From the NCBI GenBank assembly GCA_905221605.1, contig CAJNDS010002081.1, forward strand, positions 333,976-363,975: 30,000 nt of DNA, written 5' to 3'. Both the position numbers and the translations under genes were made by a program. The notes under the pieces are model-generated. The model was not told the origin of the DNA. It searched no databases and worked only from the letters and a program-made list of their open reading frames with translations. Of this stretch, positions 1 to 9,229 are shown piece after piece; positions within the stretch are counted from its first letter, which is position 1, and the number at the start of each line of letters is the position of its first letter. The DNA comes from Symbiodinium natans (taxonomy: Eukaryota > Sar > Dinophyceae > Suessiales > Symbiodiniaceae).

Positions 1-30
1 AACCCTAAACCCTAAACCCTAAACCCTAAA
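1..30. repeat. CCCTAAA telomere-type tract
   Basis: Four CCCTAAA units open the window. Tracts of both orientations continue to the last base, so this is an interstitial tract and not a chromosome end. Confidence 0.9.
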
Positions 31-127
31 CCGCAAGACTCTGCAACCCTGAAACCCCAGAACCCTATAGCCCCCGAGACCTTGAAGCCCTATGTAACGC
101 TTGAACCCTTAATCCTGCCTTTCACAG

Positions 128-198
128 ATGCATCCCCAGGGCCGTTGACCCAATCCATGACCTTCGAGCCGGGCGCACGTGTCTGGGGCTCATGTAGA
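128..198 (+). CDS. Exon-like island upstream of gene A, unresolved
   Basis: This island lies between CCCTAAA (1-30) and TTTAGGG (290-327). It begins after a pyrimidine-AG site (CTTTCACAG) and runs to a donor-like GTGAGT at 199. One frame reads DASPGPLTQSMTFEPGARVW. Another gives AVDPIHDLRAGR, which could join gene A exon 1 in phase through a GC donor (GCACGT). I cannot choose between them, so the start of gene A is unknown. Low-complexity G-rich DNA follows to 290. Confidence 0.3.
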
Positions 199-289
199 GT
201 GAGTTTCTTTAAAGAACTCGGTTCGGGTTTAGGGCTTGGGGCTTGGGGCTTCGGGCTTATGGGGCTTCGGGCTCAGGGCTGAGGGCTTA

Positions 290-378
290 GGGCTTAGGGT
301 TTAGGGTTTAGGGCTTAGGGTTTAGGGAGCCCTAAACCCAACACCCTAAACCCTAAACCCTAGACCCTCAGCCCTAAA
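290..378. repeat. Head-to-head telomeric junction
   Basis: About five TTTAGGG units (290-327) meet about six CCCTAAA units (333-378) with only a few bases between them (TTTAGGGAGCCCTAAA). This is the arrangement left by end-to-end joining of two telomeres. In the intron model it is a G-to-C switch upstream of exon 1. Confidence 0.8.
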
Positions 379-395
379 CCCCGAACGCCCTCAAG

Positions 396-470
396 GAGTG
401 CGAGATGCCTTCGTGGCCGATGCCGCCCTGGCCGCGCTCCGGCGCTGCGCGGAAGTCGCCTTCCAGGCAG
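396..470 (+). CDS. Gene A exon 1: 2OG-Fe(II) oxygenase-like protein, N-terminal helix
   Basis: This exon-like island starts after an AAG|G acceptor and encodes VRDAFVADAALAALRRCAEV followed by AFQA. It is an alanine-rich helix of strong coding character, flanked by CCCTAAA upstream and TTTAGGG downstream. It ends GGCAG|GAGCTT (GA donor, phase 1). The next exon begins GAG|GC, so the join restores a Gly codon and reads AFQAGYSSGKTFW. Gene A runs over ten exons to 10339. The full protein appears to be a non-haem iron, 2-oxoglutarate-dependent oxygenase-like enzyme, judged from the HWD motif in exon 4 and the distal His in exon 6. The substrate is unknown. The true first exon is not located. Confidence 0.6.
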
Positions 471-481
471 GAGCTTGGGTT

Positions 482-745
482 TCGGGTATTTGGGGTTTAG
501 GGTTTGGGGTTTGGGTTTTAGGTTTAGGGTTTAGGGTTAGGGTTTAGGGTTTTGTAGGGTTTAGGGTTTTGGGACTATGGTTTTGGGTTTAGGGTTTTGG
601 GTTTTGGGTTTAGGGTTTAGGTTTTTTTTAGGGTGCTTACGGTACGTAGGGTATTAGGATATTAAGGTTATGTAGGGTGTTCAGGGTATTTAGGGTATAT
701 AGGGTATTGTGGGCGTTTAGGGCATTTAGGGTATTCAGGGTATTT
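482..745. repeat. TTTAGGG tract grading into degenerate GGGTATTTA minisatellite
   Basis: TTTAGGG and TTTGGGG units (482-620) pass into a decayed array of GGGTATTTA-like units (645-745). It lies at the 5' end of inferred gene A intron 1. Confidence 0.85.
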
Positions 746-749
746 ACGG

Positions 750-830
750 TAGCTATAGTCATAATGTGTTATCGCCTTATTTAGTTGTAGGCGCCCTGCT
801 TACAACTTGCCATGACCTTCCAAGTAGAGG
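750..830. repeat. Dispersed element M4, copy 1
   Basis: The CTTACAACTTGCC...TTCCAAGTAGAG block recurs near 8740-8790 and 12781-12930. The part before it (TGTTATCGCC...TAGGCGCC) is weakly matched at 12913-12935. No coding content is seen. It lies inside inferred intron 1. Confidence 0.5.
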
Positions 831-1741
831 TTTAGGGCCGTAGGGCTGGGGGTTTAGGGTTTAAGGGCTCTGGGGCTATGGGGTCTCAGGGTTTTGGGTT
901 ATAGGGCTACAGGGTTTTAGGGTTTTAGGATTTAGGGGGGTGGGAGCATTGGGAGGTTCTATGTTGCGTAGGTGCCCCAGTTTTGCAGAGCCACCCTTTT
1001 CTGGGCAGGCGAGGCCCAGCAAGGGTCGCCTCTTGGCCGTGTTTGATCTTTCAACGTTGCAGGTCTCCTGCCGGGAGTTTTCTTGTTTAAGTCCAGGGTT
1101 TGAGTTTTGTTGGGTCAAGTTGCCGTGTCGGGTTTTACAGTTTAGTGGCAGAGTTTAGGGCTTTGAGGGTGCAGTTGCTCAAGGTTTTGTGGGTTCTAGG
1201 GTTAAGTTTGGCTTCAGAGCCCCAGGGGAATGTATTCTGAATATTTGGGGTACCCACCGGAGATCGGCATGTACACATGGCCTGCCTTAGTGCTGGTTGA
1301 ATTCGGTCTGCCCCCATGAAACCCTAAACTCTAACGGTTTAGGGTTTAGGGTTAGGGTTTAGGGTTAGGGTTTAGGGTTTAGGCTTCAGGGTTGAGGCTT
1401 AAACCCCTTATGGGACGGAAGTCGGACGACCATAGCAGACCAAGCAACGAGAACGTTCCCTACACCTCGCGCATTCGCTGATTCATGTGGTGGTCCCTAA
1501 ACCCTAAAACCCTAAGCCCTAAACCCCTGAACCCCTAAACCCTTAAACCCTCAAACCCTATCAGTCCTACGCCCCCTAGCAACCAAGCGCATGCAAGATA
1601 TCTCCCCCGCTCATATGCTTAAATCCTAAACCCTAAACAACCCTAAACCCTAAACCCCAAACCCCAAACCCCAACCCTAAACCCTAAACCCTAAACCCGA
1701 GTCCTCTCAGTCCCCTATGAAGACACAACCACCAAGCCGAG
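831..1741. other. Rest of inferred gene A intron 1
   Basis: TTTAGGG tracts lie at 850-935 and 1333-1382, the latter abutting a short CCCTAAA stretch at 1320-1330. CCCTAAA tracts lie at 1494-1555 and 1621-1700, near the 3' end. Unique DNA at 940-1315 and 1395-1490 shows no exon I can support. The last bases before exon 2 read CACCAAGCCGAG. Confidence 0.6.
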
Positions 1742-1820
1742 GCTACAGCTCCGGCAAGACGTTCTGGGCAGCGTGGGGCCAGGAGCCGCGCTGCGAGCTG
1801 GAAGCCCTGGCGCTGCTTCG
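1742..1820 (+). CDS. Gene A exon 2: substrate-side N-terminal segment
   Basis: Encodes YSSGKTFWAAWGQEPRCELE then ALALL, read in phase from exon 1. The acceptor is GCCGAG|GC and the likely donor is CTTCG|GCCATT (GC donor, phase 2). CCCTAAA (1676-1700) lies upstream and TTTAGGG (1830-1915) starts 10 bp downstream. As I recall, a TFW...PRC..EALAL pattern precedes a G(A/V)EWW segment in related algal oxygenase-like proteins, and that order is kept here. I could not check this by search. Confidence 0.65.
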
Positions 1821-1829
1821 GCCATTTTG

Positions 1830-1965
1830 GGGGTTTAGGGTTTAGGGTTTAGGGTTTAGGGTTCGGGGTTTAGGGTTTAGGGTTTAGGGTTTAGGGTTTA
1901 GGGTTTAGGGGCTGAGGGGAATATTTTTCGGGAGAAGCGTTTGGGGTTTAGGGTTTAGGATTGAG
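1830..1965. repeat. TTTAGGG tracts at the 5' end of gene A intron 2
   Basis: About twelve units at 1830-1915 and three more at 1943-1965, starting within 10 bp of the inferred exon 2 end. Confidence 0.9.
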
Positions 1966-2340
1966 GGCCCTAATTGTTTTTGCAGAAGGCACCCACAGAG
2001 AACCCCAAGCCCTCGAACCCGAAACGACCCCCCCTAAACCCTAAACCCTAAATTTAAGAGCCTCCGGCTCAAGCCGCCGACCCCGCTGGAGCATAGTTGG
2101 TTCTTTAGGGTTTTTTCGGGGTTTGGTTTAGGGGGCTGAGGGGAAATAGGTTTTAGGATTTGAGGGCCTCTAATGTTTGGGTTTAGGGGTTCGGTTGAGG
2201 ACCCCTAATTGTTTTGAAGAAGGACCCCACCCTAAACCCCCCCCCCCCCCCCCCCAAGCCTCGAAACCCGATAAAAACCCCCCTAAACCTAAATTTAAGA
2301 GCCTCCGGCTCAAGCCGCCGACCCCCGCTGGAGCATAGTT
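1940..2340. repeat. Imperfect tandem duplication of about 220 bp
   Basis: The segment TTGAGGGCC...CTAATTGTTTT...CTAAATTTAAGAGCCTCCGG...GGAGCATAGTTG (1963-2102) is repeated at 2159-2341. The second copy has extra G and C homopolymer bases, including a run of about 17 C at 2238. The repeated GCCTCCGGCTCAAGCCGCCG part is GC-rich, but I cannot assign a frame. Confidence 0.7.
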
Positions 2341-2402
2341 GAGAGGTCGAAACCCGCTTCGTATGGTTCGAAGATCATCCCCAGGGCGTTTGGGGGGGTT
2401 TG

Positions 2403-2453
2403 GGGCAAGCCAAAAGATGGGGGGGGGGGTGGGGGAGGTGGGGGGGGGGGGGT

Positions 2454-2486
<33 letters not shown>

Positions 2487-2706
2487 GGGGGTGGGGGGGG
2501 GGGGGGTGGGGTGGGGGGGGGGGGGGGGGTGGGGTGGGGGGGTGGTGGGGGGTGGGGGGGTGGGGGGGGTGGGGGGGTGGTGGGGGGGGGGGGGTGGGGG
2601 GGGTGGGGGGGGTCGTGGGGGGGGTGGGGTGGGGTATGGGGGGGGGGGGGGGGTGGGGGGGGGTGGGGGGGTGGGGGTGGGGGGGATGGGGGGGGTGGGG
2701 GGGGGC
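2403..2706. repeat. (GGGGGGT)n low-complexity tract
   Basis: About 300 bp of G with scattered T or A every 4-12 bases. The long open frames through it are artefacts of composition. It may be a decayed or badly sequenced TTTAGGG array. A C run (2737-2750) and a second copy of the flank GTGCACCGACCCC (2717 and 2758) adjoin it. Confidence 0.85.
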
Positions 2707-3083
2707 GAAAAAAATTGTGCACCGACCCCGCCCTACCCCCCCCCCCCCCCCGCTTTTGTGCACCGACCCCCCCTAGGAAAGAAGGGAAGCGTTTTCCGGG
2801 GGGGTAAGGTGGAAAGAGGGACCCAAACCCTCCAACACGCCGCCAGGGGCGGTGGACCCTAAACCCAACACCCTAAGCAAAGAGAAACGGAAAGGTGAGG
2901 GTTAAAGCCTCACCGTCTGTCTGGACAGGCCAACGGACACACCTTTTTTTACGACAACGTCCAGTTCTCGGCTAAGGGATGGCCGGCACCCAGACCACCT
3001 TTAGCGTAGGCTAAAGTAAAACCCCAAAATCGTAACCCTTTGTCTCTGGATCGGATTTAGGGTTTTGGGTTGTTCAGGGTTGT

Positions 3084-3085
<2 letters not shown>

Positions 3086-3161
<76 letters not shown>

Positions 3162-3166
3162 CCCCG

Positions 3167-3202
<36 letters not shown>
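3086..3202. repeat. Poly-C tract
   Basis: About 117 bp almost entirely C, with three interruptions (A, G, G). It directly follows a TTTAGGG-like stretch (3055-3080). The open frames on both strands are compositional. Confidence 0.9.
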
Positions 3203-3204
<2 letters not shown>

Positions 3205-3342
3205 GGGCCTCCTAGCCCCTGGTGGCTGGATTCCGGAGGCTGACGAAGGGGTCCAGGCAGGCTGGTCGCTCAATTTCGATTTTTGGTCGTGGATTCGACC
3301 GCCTCCGCTGAGGCCCCCAACCTGGCCGGTCTCAAGACATTT

Positions 3343-3476
3343 GGGGCCTACGGGCCCTGACACGCCGAAGGCCCGAAAAGGGCCGAGGCTACCCCCAACC
3401 CCAGCTTAAACCCTAACACCGCAACTTTAAAAACATCAAAGCGAGCTTGCAAACCAAACTCCCGCGACTTGAGAAG
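3343..3476. repeat. Isolated copy of the 184-bp repeat
   Basis: From GGGCCTACGGGCCCTGACAC to CGCGACTTGAGAAG this matches the tandem unit at 5745-6269 almost base for base, but lacks its first third. Confidence 0.9.
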
Positions 3477-5744
3477 AAGGGTTCCGGACAGATCCTGGCA
3501 AGACTTGCGCTATGCACTATGCTGCGTGTGTCTGGCTTAGACGGTCAGTCATTGAGTTGTGTTTAGAATACTTGGCGTCGCAATTTGCAGTCGAGTTACA
3601 GTCAAGGCTTGGCCTCACTTCCGAGGTTCGAGGAAGGAGAGAAGTCCGTCTTGCTGTCGCAGCACCTCCAGCATGATTGCGGGTCGGATTGCTAGGGTTT
3701 CCAACGTATTTATACATTAGATCGTAATCACGTGCTTGTTCACGAGCTTCCGCCCTGAAGACCACAGACGGACAAGAAGATAATTAATACGAATAGTGAG
3801 AAAACTCAAACGCAACTACCAGGCTAAGCAGCTACCAGGCCTCCTTGTCCACTCTGCTTGCCTGTTTGCTGGCTTTCTCTCCCCTTCGTATCATCCTGTG
3901 GTCATCCTACTTGGTGTCTTGTTCTCAGGGTCACGTCAAGAAGCAGGCAGCGAAAGTTTATTGCCTTCCCTCTTTTCCCCTTGGCTTTCACATTCTCCAA
4001 CACATCCCAAAATAAGTTTCGTGACAGTAGCATGTTGGGAAACCTGTATACAGAATTACTGAGGGTTCGATCAAACATGTAAACAACAATGCATGGCGCA
4101 AAGGAAGTGCGGAAGCTGGAACCGAGGATTTTGGAACACCTTGGACAATGTACTGACAGCAGAATGTACTTGCATCTGAAGATGGCATGACAGAAGATGA
4201 CCAGAAGCATCATGAGAAGACTTAAAATATCATTAAGAACAGTCCGCCATGAAATAGCCACTAGGAAATTCAGGAGCACACGGATTTTGTTTTGTAAGCA
4301 TTGCTTTGGAAAAAGATGTGATGGTCTGCGACGCATAATATGCAGACGAAGTCTGTCAGCCGCAGTTGAGCATGTGGCAGCGCATCTTGTCAGCCGTCGT
4401 GACAGGATCCACGAGCGCTTGAGCCGCAAGACCGCGCGGTGCCTGAACGAGGCCATCAAGACCGCGTGGCGCCGTTGTTGGGCTTTTTGTTTCTGAACGC
4501 TAGGGAACCAACCGCTGTGTTTTGAAAACTGCAGTGCAGACCTGCAGTGCAAAAGTTAGTTTTTGAAGAGCAGGCTCTGTTTTTGGGGCTAGGGGCGGCT
4601 TCAGCGTGATCGTAATGGGACAACGAGTTGCCGGCAAAATTATCCTTTGTGCAGCGTTCGCTCTGGTGTCCGACTGAGTCTCTCTGTGATCTTCCTCAGG
4701 ACCCACGCAGTCCAAAACCGGATGCCTTACTCTTTGCATGTTGTTCAGCGCCCTGCGGGTGATTCTTGAACTTGGTTTTTCGGGCTCACGTAGCGAGGCC
4801 TGCAGGCAGTCTAGCGAGATGTTGTAATGGGGTGCAGGGCTTGGGGGACAACACGCCTTTCACCGGAGCTACACAGCAATGAAATGGCGTTGAAGGAGGA
4901 AGGAGCAAGGGCAGGAAAGCATGGTGCAAGACACGTGTCATGTCGCAGGCCGAATTCGGCGGGTTCCTTGGGCTCCAGCAGCTGATCCAGGCAGGCTTTT
5001 CAAGTTTCGGGTTCGGGTGGGGATGCTTGCGCCAATTTTCGCATAAAGATTGTTTGCCAGCAAGCTTATAGTGTTGTTTATGCACTGGTCTGTCAGCTGG
5101 CGGGCTTCCGAGTTCGAAACGATGGCCAAGAGGCCTTCATGCTTCGCCCTGCGGAGGACTGGTTTCCCACGACAATCATGAGGCAAGTTCACTCCGAATC
5201 AGTCCGCAGGACATCGATGTGACGACGACGTGGCCACCTGTGTGCAGAGGCTTCATCCATTTCGATGAAGGGACGGACGAGCCACTGAAAAAGAGGAGCA
5301 GTTCAGCACCGCCGCCCGAAATCCGGGACGTATTGTAGACAATGCAGCATCGAAGGGTTAAAGCCTGGCATCGCGCATCTTCTCATGAGGCACAAGTCCT
5401 CCGTTTGCAAAGCATGCTGTCGCCTGTCACTTCACAAGTTCACATGGTATGATTCGGTGTGTTGTCTAAGCTTGCTTGCTGTACGTAAGTCACCAGGATC
5501 CCACGAGGCCTTCAAGGAACACTTTGAGACGCATGCTTGCGGCAGGTGCGATCCAGGCCCATTTATGTCTTTAATGGCTTCATTGTTTAGACTTCGTCGG
5601 CCGCTTTGGAGTGTGGACACCCCATATGCCATGGTGCTTGAGCTTTCCTAGCACCAGACTCCACGAGGAAGCTTTGCACCAGTGCATGGGGATTTCATCA
5701 CAGTTTCTCGGCCCGTTGCACGCACAGTCGCCGGCACGACTGTT
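3477..5744. other. 2.3 kb without telomeric repeats, unassigned
   Basis: This is the longest stretch free of TTTAGGG. It has moderate GC and no recognised domain. The longest open frames are a 216-residue minus-strand frame (4552-3902) and a basic 99-residue plus-strand frame (4197-4496, with HERLSRKTARCLNEAIKTAW). They overlap each other and neither is recognisable. In the gene A model it lies within intron 2. A transposon remnant or hidden exons are possible. Confidence 0.4.
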
Positions 5745-6269
5745 GGGGAATCCAGGAGCCGGCACAAAGGGTTTCCCTGACCTTCAAATAAAAAAGGGCC
5801 TCTACGGGCCCTGACGCGGCGAAGGCCCGAAAAGGGCCGAGGCTACCCCCAACCCCAGCTTAAACCCTAACACCGCAACTTTAAAAACATCAAAGCAAGC
5901 TTGCAAACCGAACTCCCGCGACTTGAGAAGGGGAATCCAGGCGCCGGCACAAAGGGTTTCCCTGACCTTCAAATCAAAAGGGCCTCTACGGGCCCTGACG
6001 CGCCGAAGGCCCGAAAAGGGCCGAGGCTACCCCCAACCCCAGCTTAAACCCGAACACCGCAACTTTAAAAACCTCAAAGCAAGCTTGCAAACCAAACTCC
6101 CGCGACTTGAGAAGGGGAATCCAGGAGCCGGCACAAAGGGTTTCCCTGACCTTCAAATCAAAAAGGGCGTCTACGGGCCTTGACACGCCGAAGGCCCGAA
6201 AAGGGCCGAGGCTACCCCCAACCCCAGCTTAAACCCTAACACTGCAACTTTAAAAACATAAAAGCAAGC
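5745..6269. repeat. Tandem repeat, unit 184-185 bp, 2.8 copies
   Basis: Units start at 5745, 5930 and 6114 with GGGGAATCCAGG(A/C)GCCGG. The third stops at 6269. Each contains the palindromic pair AAGGCCCGAAAAGGGCCGAG and a telomere-like CTTAAACCCTAACACC. Open frames through the array (for example 5923-6183) follow the repeat period and are not taken as genes. Confidence 0.95.
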
Positions 6270-6352
6270 ATCGGGGCACAAGAAAATAAACTCCATAAAC
6301 CCTAAACCCTAATAGAGTATAGTGTGGGTGGCCGGGATGGGTTGACGGGCAA

Positions 6353-6394
6353 CGCGAGCGCGCGGTTCGGGGTGTTTCACACCCGAGCGCGCGC
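6353..6394. other. GC-rich hairpin
   Basis: The left arm GCGAGCGCGCGGTTCGGGGTG and right arm CACACCCGAGCGCGCGC can pair imperfectly around a TTT loop. It lies just before the long CCCTAAA tract. No known RNA family is suggested. Confidence 0.5.
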
Positions 6395-6407
6395 CCTCCC
6401 CTGACAC

Positions 6408-6765
6408 ACCCTAAACCCTAAACCCTAAACCCTAAACCCTAAACCCTAAACCCTAAACCCTAAACCCTAAACCCTAAACCCTAAACCCTAAACCCTAAAC
6501 CCTAAACCCTAAACCCTAAACCCTAAACCCTAAACCCTAAACCCTAAACCGTAACCCTAAACCCTAAACCCTAAACCCTAAACCCTAAACCCTAAACCCT
6601 AAACCCTAAACCCTAAACCCTAAACCCTAAACCCTAAACCCTAAACCCTAAACCCTAAACCCTAAACCCTAAACCCTAACCCTACGCCCTACACCCGACA
6701 CCCTAAACCCTAAACCCTAAACCCTAAACCCTAAACCCTAAACCCTAAACCCTAAACCCTTGAAA
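6408..6765. repeat. Long CCCTAAA tract at the 3' end of gene A intron 2
   Basis: About 50 nearly perfect units with a few variants (CCGTAACC; TACGCCCTACACCCGACACC). It ends only 6 bp before the exon 3 acceptor (ATCGAG|G). Confidence 0.95.
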
Positions 6766-6770
6766 TCGAG

Positions 6771-6843
6771 GTTGGGCATCCTTCACTGCCATTGCCCCAA
6801 CCCCGCTGCCTCGGCGGGGGTTGAGTGGTGGACTCTCTGCTTA
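6771..6843 (+). CDS. Gene A exon 3: GVEWW segment
   Basis: Encodes LGILHCHCPNPAASAGVEWW then TLCL. The first base completes the Arg codon left open by exon 2. The donor is TGCTTA|GCCGCT (GC type, phase 0). TTTAGGG begins 20 bp downstream. The G-(A/V)-E-W-W motif upstream of an HWD site is what I would expect in this oxygenase-like family (recalled, unchecked). Confidence 0.6.
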
Positions 6844-6863
6844 GCCGCTGGCACTGCACGAGG

Positions 6864-7150
6864 GTTTAGGGTTTAGGGTTTAGGGTTTAGCGTTTAGGGT
6901 TTAGGGGTTTAGGGTTTAGGGTTAAGCCTTCACCCTTAGCAAGCTTCAAGGCCCGAGGGTGCGTCATGTCAGATCCTGGGTAGAGTTTGCCGTGTGTCCT
7001 GCTGGAAAATTCCCGAAACCCTGATTCCTAAACCCTAAAACAGTAAACTCTAAACAATAAGACCCTGAACCCTAAACCCTAAACCTTAAACCCTAAACCC
7101 TAAACCCTAAACCCTAAACCCTCAACCCTCAACCCTCAAAACCCTAAACC
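6864..7150. repeat. Gene A intron 3 telomeric pair
   Basis: TTTAGGG tract at 6864-6924, about 90 bp of unique DNA, then CCCTAAA at 7015-7150. This is the clearest G-then-C intron (319 bp): its two ends are complementary. Confidence 0.9.
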
Positions 7151-7162
7151 TTGTTCCACAAG

Positions 7163-7265
7163 GAGGGTGATTCAGATGTTGGGTGGCACTGGGACCGTGA
7201 CTACGTCTTGGAAGACAGCGGAGTGAACATCCACCCGATGCTGGGCACGGTGACCTACCTCTCAG
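7163..7265 (+). CDS. Gene A exon 4: catalytic HxD segment
   Basis: Encodes 34 residues beginning EGDSDVGWHWDRDYVLEDSG and ending NIHPMLGTVTYLS. HWD fits the H-x-D pair that binds iron in 2-oxoglutarate/Fe(II) oxygenases, and TVTYLS would be the following core strand. It is flanked by CCCTAAA (to 7150) and TTTAGGG (from 7271). The acceptor is CACAAG|GAG (phase 0) and the donor CTCTCAG|GAGAGG (GA, phase 1). This is the strongest single piece of evidence for real exons between telomeric tracts. Confidence 0.75.
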
Positions 7266-7270
7266 GAGAG

Positions 7271-7318
7271 GGGTTTAGGGTTTAGGGTTTAGGGTTTAGG
7301 GTTTAGGGTTTAGGGTTT
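7271..7318. repeat. TTTAGGG tract at the 5' end of intron 4
   Basis: Seven units starting 6 bp after the inferred exon end. Confidence 0.95.
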
Positions 7319-7676
7319 CAAGGGGCCCCTAATATAGACCCCCCAAATAGTAGGATCCCCTTATAATAAGGCCCCAATAAGCTACCCCCTAATATCGTGA
7401 ACCCCTCAGGAAAGCAGCCTCAACTTAGAAGCTTGTCTGCAGCAGCTTACTCTAGGGTCGGAATAGTATTCACTGTGGTCCCTATATAAAGATACTATAA
7501 TAACCCCCCAAAACCTTATTCCCATTATTAAGGCCCTTATATTTTTCCGTTGCAGGATACTGTAACAAGGGGTCAGAAGGATCAGATCAGGCCCACCAGT
7601 GACCTTGGCAAGCAAGCTTGACCCACACGTGGCACATTAATGATGGGGTTCGCGCATAGCCCTGCTTGTACTCGAG
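7319..7676. repeat. Dispersed element M3 and flanks in intron 4
   Basis: Within it, AGTATTCACTGTGGTCCCTA...AACCCCCCAAAACC (about 7467-7516) is matched at 14717-14770. Several GGGGCCCCTAATA- and CCAATAAG-type short repeats adjoin (compare 9757-9790). Confidence 0.6.
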
Positions 7677-7749
7677 GCACACTGGTCCTGGACGTGCTGT
7701 CCCCTACCTCGCGTGACGAGGCGCCGGTGGCGCTGCCGGCGGCAAACGC
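7677..7749 (+). CDS. Gene A exon 5: TLVLD segment
   Basis: Encodes TLVLDVLSPTSRDEAPVALP then AAN. The acceptor CTCGAG|GC restores a Gly codon with exon 4, so the join reads TYLSGTLVLD. The donor is AACGC|GCAAGC (GC type, phase 2). No telomeric tract lies immediately upstream, where the intron ends in dispersed elements. Confidence 0.55.
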
Positions 7750-8112
7750 GCAAGCGCTGTGCACCGCCGTCCCACCCAGGACGGGCCCTGCCACGGTTGC
7801 ACAACCAGGATCCGGAATGGCCAAGAAAGAAGATCAAAATCACAGGCCCTTTGTGGGCTTCTGGTTCAAAGAACCAAACTGGGCCCGTCTGAAACTTCGG
7901 TCAGAGCGACCGCCATGTAAACCCTAAGCCGTCAGCATCCCTTACCCCCGGTGCCGGAAATATCCCAAGTTCCAGCAAATCCCCTCGGTGGGTGCTCTAG
8001 ACCCTAAACCCTAAACCCTAAACCCTAAACCCTAAACCCTAGACCCTAAACCCTACACCCTAAACCCTAAACCCTAAACCCTAAACCCTAAACCCTAAAC
8101 CCTAAACCCTAC
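7750..8112. other. Inferred intron 5
   Basis: Unique DNA includes a short hairpin, TGGTTCAAAGAACCA, at 7862-7876. CCCTAAA tracts follow at 7917-7926 and 8003-8112, the last ending 13 bp before exon 6. Confidence 0.6.
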
Positions 8113-8125
8113 GGGAATCCGCGAG

Positions 8126-8192
8126 GGCCGGCCGGCACCTCGTCTTCGACGGCCGCTTCCTCCATGGCGCCCCGCGCTTCGCGGGGGTGGAG
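8126..8192 (+). CDS. Gene A exon 6: distal-His segment
   Basis: Encodes AGRHLVFDGRFLHGAPRFAG then VE. FDGRFLHGAP fits the strand carrying the distal iron-binding His in 2OG oxygenases. The first base completes the Ala codon of exon 5 (reads AANAAGRHLVFDG). The donor is GTGGAG|GCTCAG (GC, phase 0). It is flanked by CCCTAAA (8003-8112) and TTTAGGG (8217-8295). Confidence 0.7.
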
Positions 8193-8216
8193 GCTCAGGC
8201 TCCTGGCCGCGTTGAG

Positions 8217-8605
8217 GGTTGAGGGTTTGGGCTTCAGGGTTTAGGGTTTAGGGTTTAGGGTTTAGGGTTTAGGGTTTAGGGTTTAGGGTTTAGGGATACT
8301 TGGAGTTTTTTAGTTTTTGGGTAAGAAACAGCAAAAATTAGAATGTTTCCTGGGGTTCCAAGTTCCAAGTTCAGTATGGTTGAGGGTTTGGGGTTTGGGG
8401 TTTAGGGTTCAGGGTTTAGGGTTCAGGGTTCAGGGTTTAGAGTTTAGGGTGTGTTTTGGTTGAGGGCTTGGGGTAGCACAGGGTTCGAATGGGTTTCGTG
8501 ATCTAACTCATGGCCCGGAAGAAGCCATCATCCTCCTAGTCACGACCTACAAGATCAACGGTTTAGGGTTTAGGGTTTAGGGTTTAGGGTTTAGGGTTTA
8601 GGGTC
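8217..8605. repeat. TTTAGGG tracts in the 5' half of intron 6
   Basis: Tracts at 8217-8295, 8380-8450 and 8562-8605, separated by short unique DNA. All have the same orientation. Confidence 0.9.
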
Positions 8606-8639
8606 AGTAGCAGTGATGATATCAATCATACTGGAAAGT

Positions 8640-8800
8640 AGGAGTTGGTTGTCAAGGAGTGAAAAACCAGGGAGCTGTAAATAGGGTTATAAGTATCCTA
8701 AGTAAGGTTGTAACCAGCCAAAGTTCTACTTAACCCACTTACAACCCTACGTACAACTTACAACTACCCATGAACCTTCAAGTAGAGCCTGTGTGACAGG
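8640..8800. repeat. Dispersed element M4, copy 2
   Basis: GTAAGGTTGTAAC...CCACTTACAACCCTACG...CTTACAACTACCC...CTTCAAGTAGAG. Arms of opposite polarity (GGTTGTAA and TTACAACC) suggest a partly palindromic element. Confidence 0.5.
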
Positions 8801-8926
8801 GCCCACGGCGTGTGACCTTCTTGGCCGCTTGCCCGGAAGCACAGAGCCCACGAGCTGCGCTGTTTGCTTTCGTAAAGGGTTTTAGGTTCCCGAAGCCCTG
8901 CACAAGCCCTAAACTTTAAGCCCCAA

Positions 8927-9102
8927 ACCCTAAACCCTAAGCCCTAAACCCTAAACCCTAAACCCTAAACCCTAAACCCTAAACCCTAAACCCTAAACCC
9001 TAAACCCTAAACCCTAAAACCTAAACCCTAAACCCTAAACCCTAAACCCTAAACCCTAAACCCTAAACCCTAAACCCTAAACCCTAAACCCTAAACCCTA
9101 CT
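8927..9102. repeat. CCCTAAA tract in the 3' half of intron 6
   Basis: About 25 units, nearly perfect. Confidence 0.95.
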
Positions 9103-9174
9103 GAAGCCGAACCCCCATTTGGGGCCTGTACGGTTTCAGGGCTTCAGAGGGGCTTTGCGGATCCCAGAATCGAG

Positions 9175-9202
9175 GCCAACATCTGGGTTGGCCACAAGCC
9201 AG
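9175..9202 (+). CDS. Gene A exon 7: ANIWVGHKP micro-exon
   Basis: A 28-bp exon encoding ANIWVGHKP, read after ATCGAG|GCC and ending AAGCCAG|GCGGGA (GC donor, phase 1). An earlier acceptor at ATCCCAG|A is an alternative that would extend it. A V-N-I-W-x-x-H-x-P strand near the end of the core is what I recall for related proteins. Flanked by CCCTAAA and TTTAGGG (from 9230). Confidence 0.55.
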
Positions 9203-9229
9203 GCGGGATGATGCACTGCCACCGGGGGT

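Noticed and set aside
1-330. True chromosome end
   Set aside because: The window starts with CCCTAAA as a left telomere would, but tracts of both polarities recur over the whole 30 kb, including TTTAGGG at the last bases.
2170-2862. Long open frames of Pro/His or Gly/Trp on both strands
   Set aside because: They come only from the G/C homopolymer tract, are open in several frames at once and have no motif.
3001-3409. 120- and 114-codon frames over the poly-C tract
   Set aside because: Poly-Gly and poly-Pro frames forced by composition. The flanking residues are in repeat DNA.
3902-4552. 216-codon minus-strand frame
   Set aside because: The longest non-repetitive frame, but it overlaps plus-strand frames of equal quality, lacks any recognised motif and has uneven composition. 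Kept only as unassigned DNA.
5923-6183. Small gene reading through the 184-bp repeat
   Set aside because: The protein repeats with the DNA unit and the frame shifts between copies (185 versus 184 bp). No independent support.
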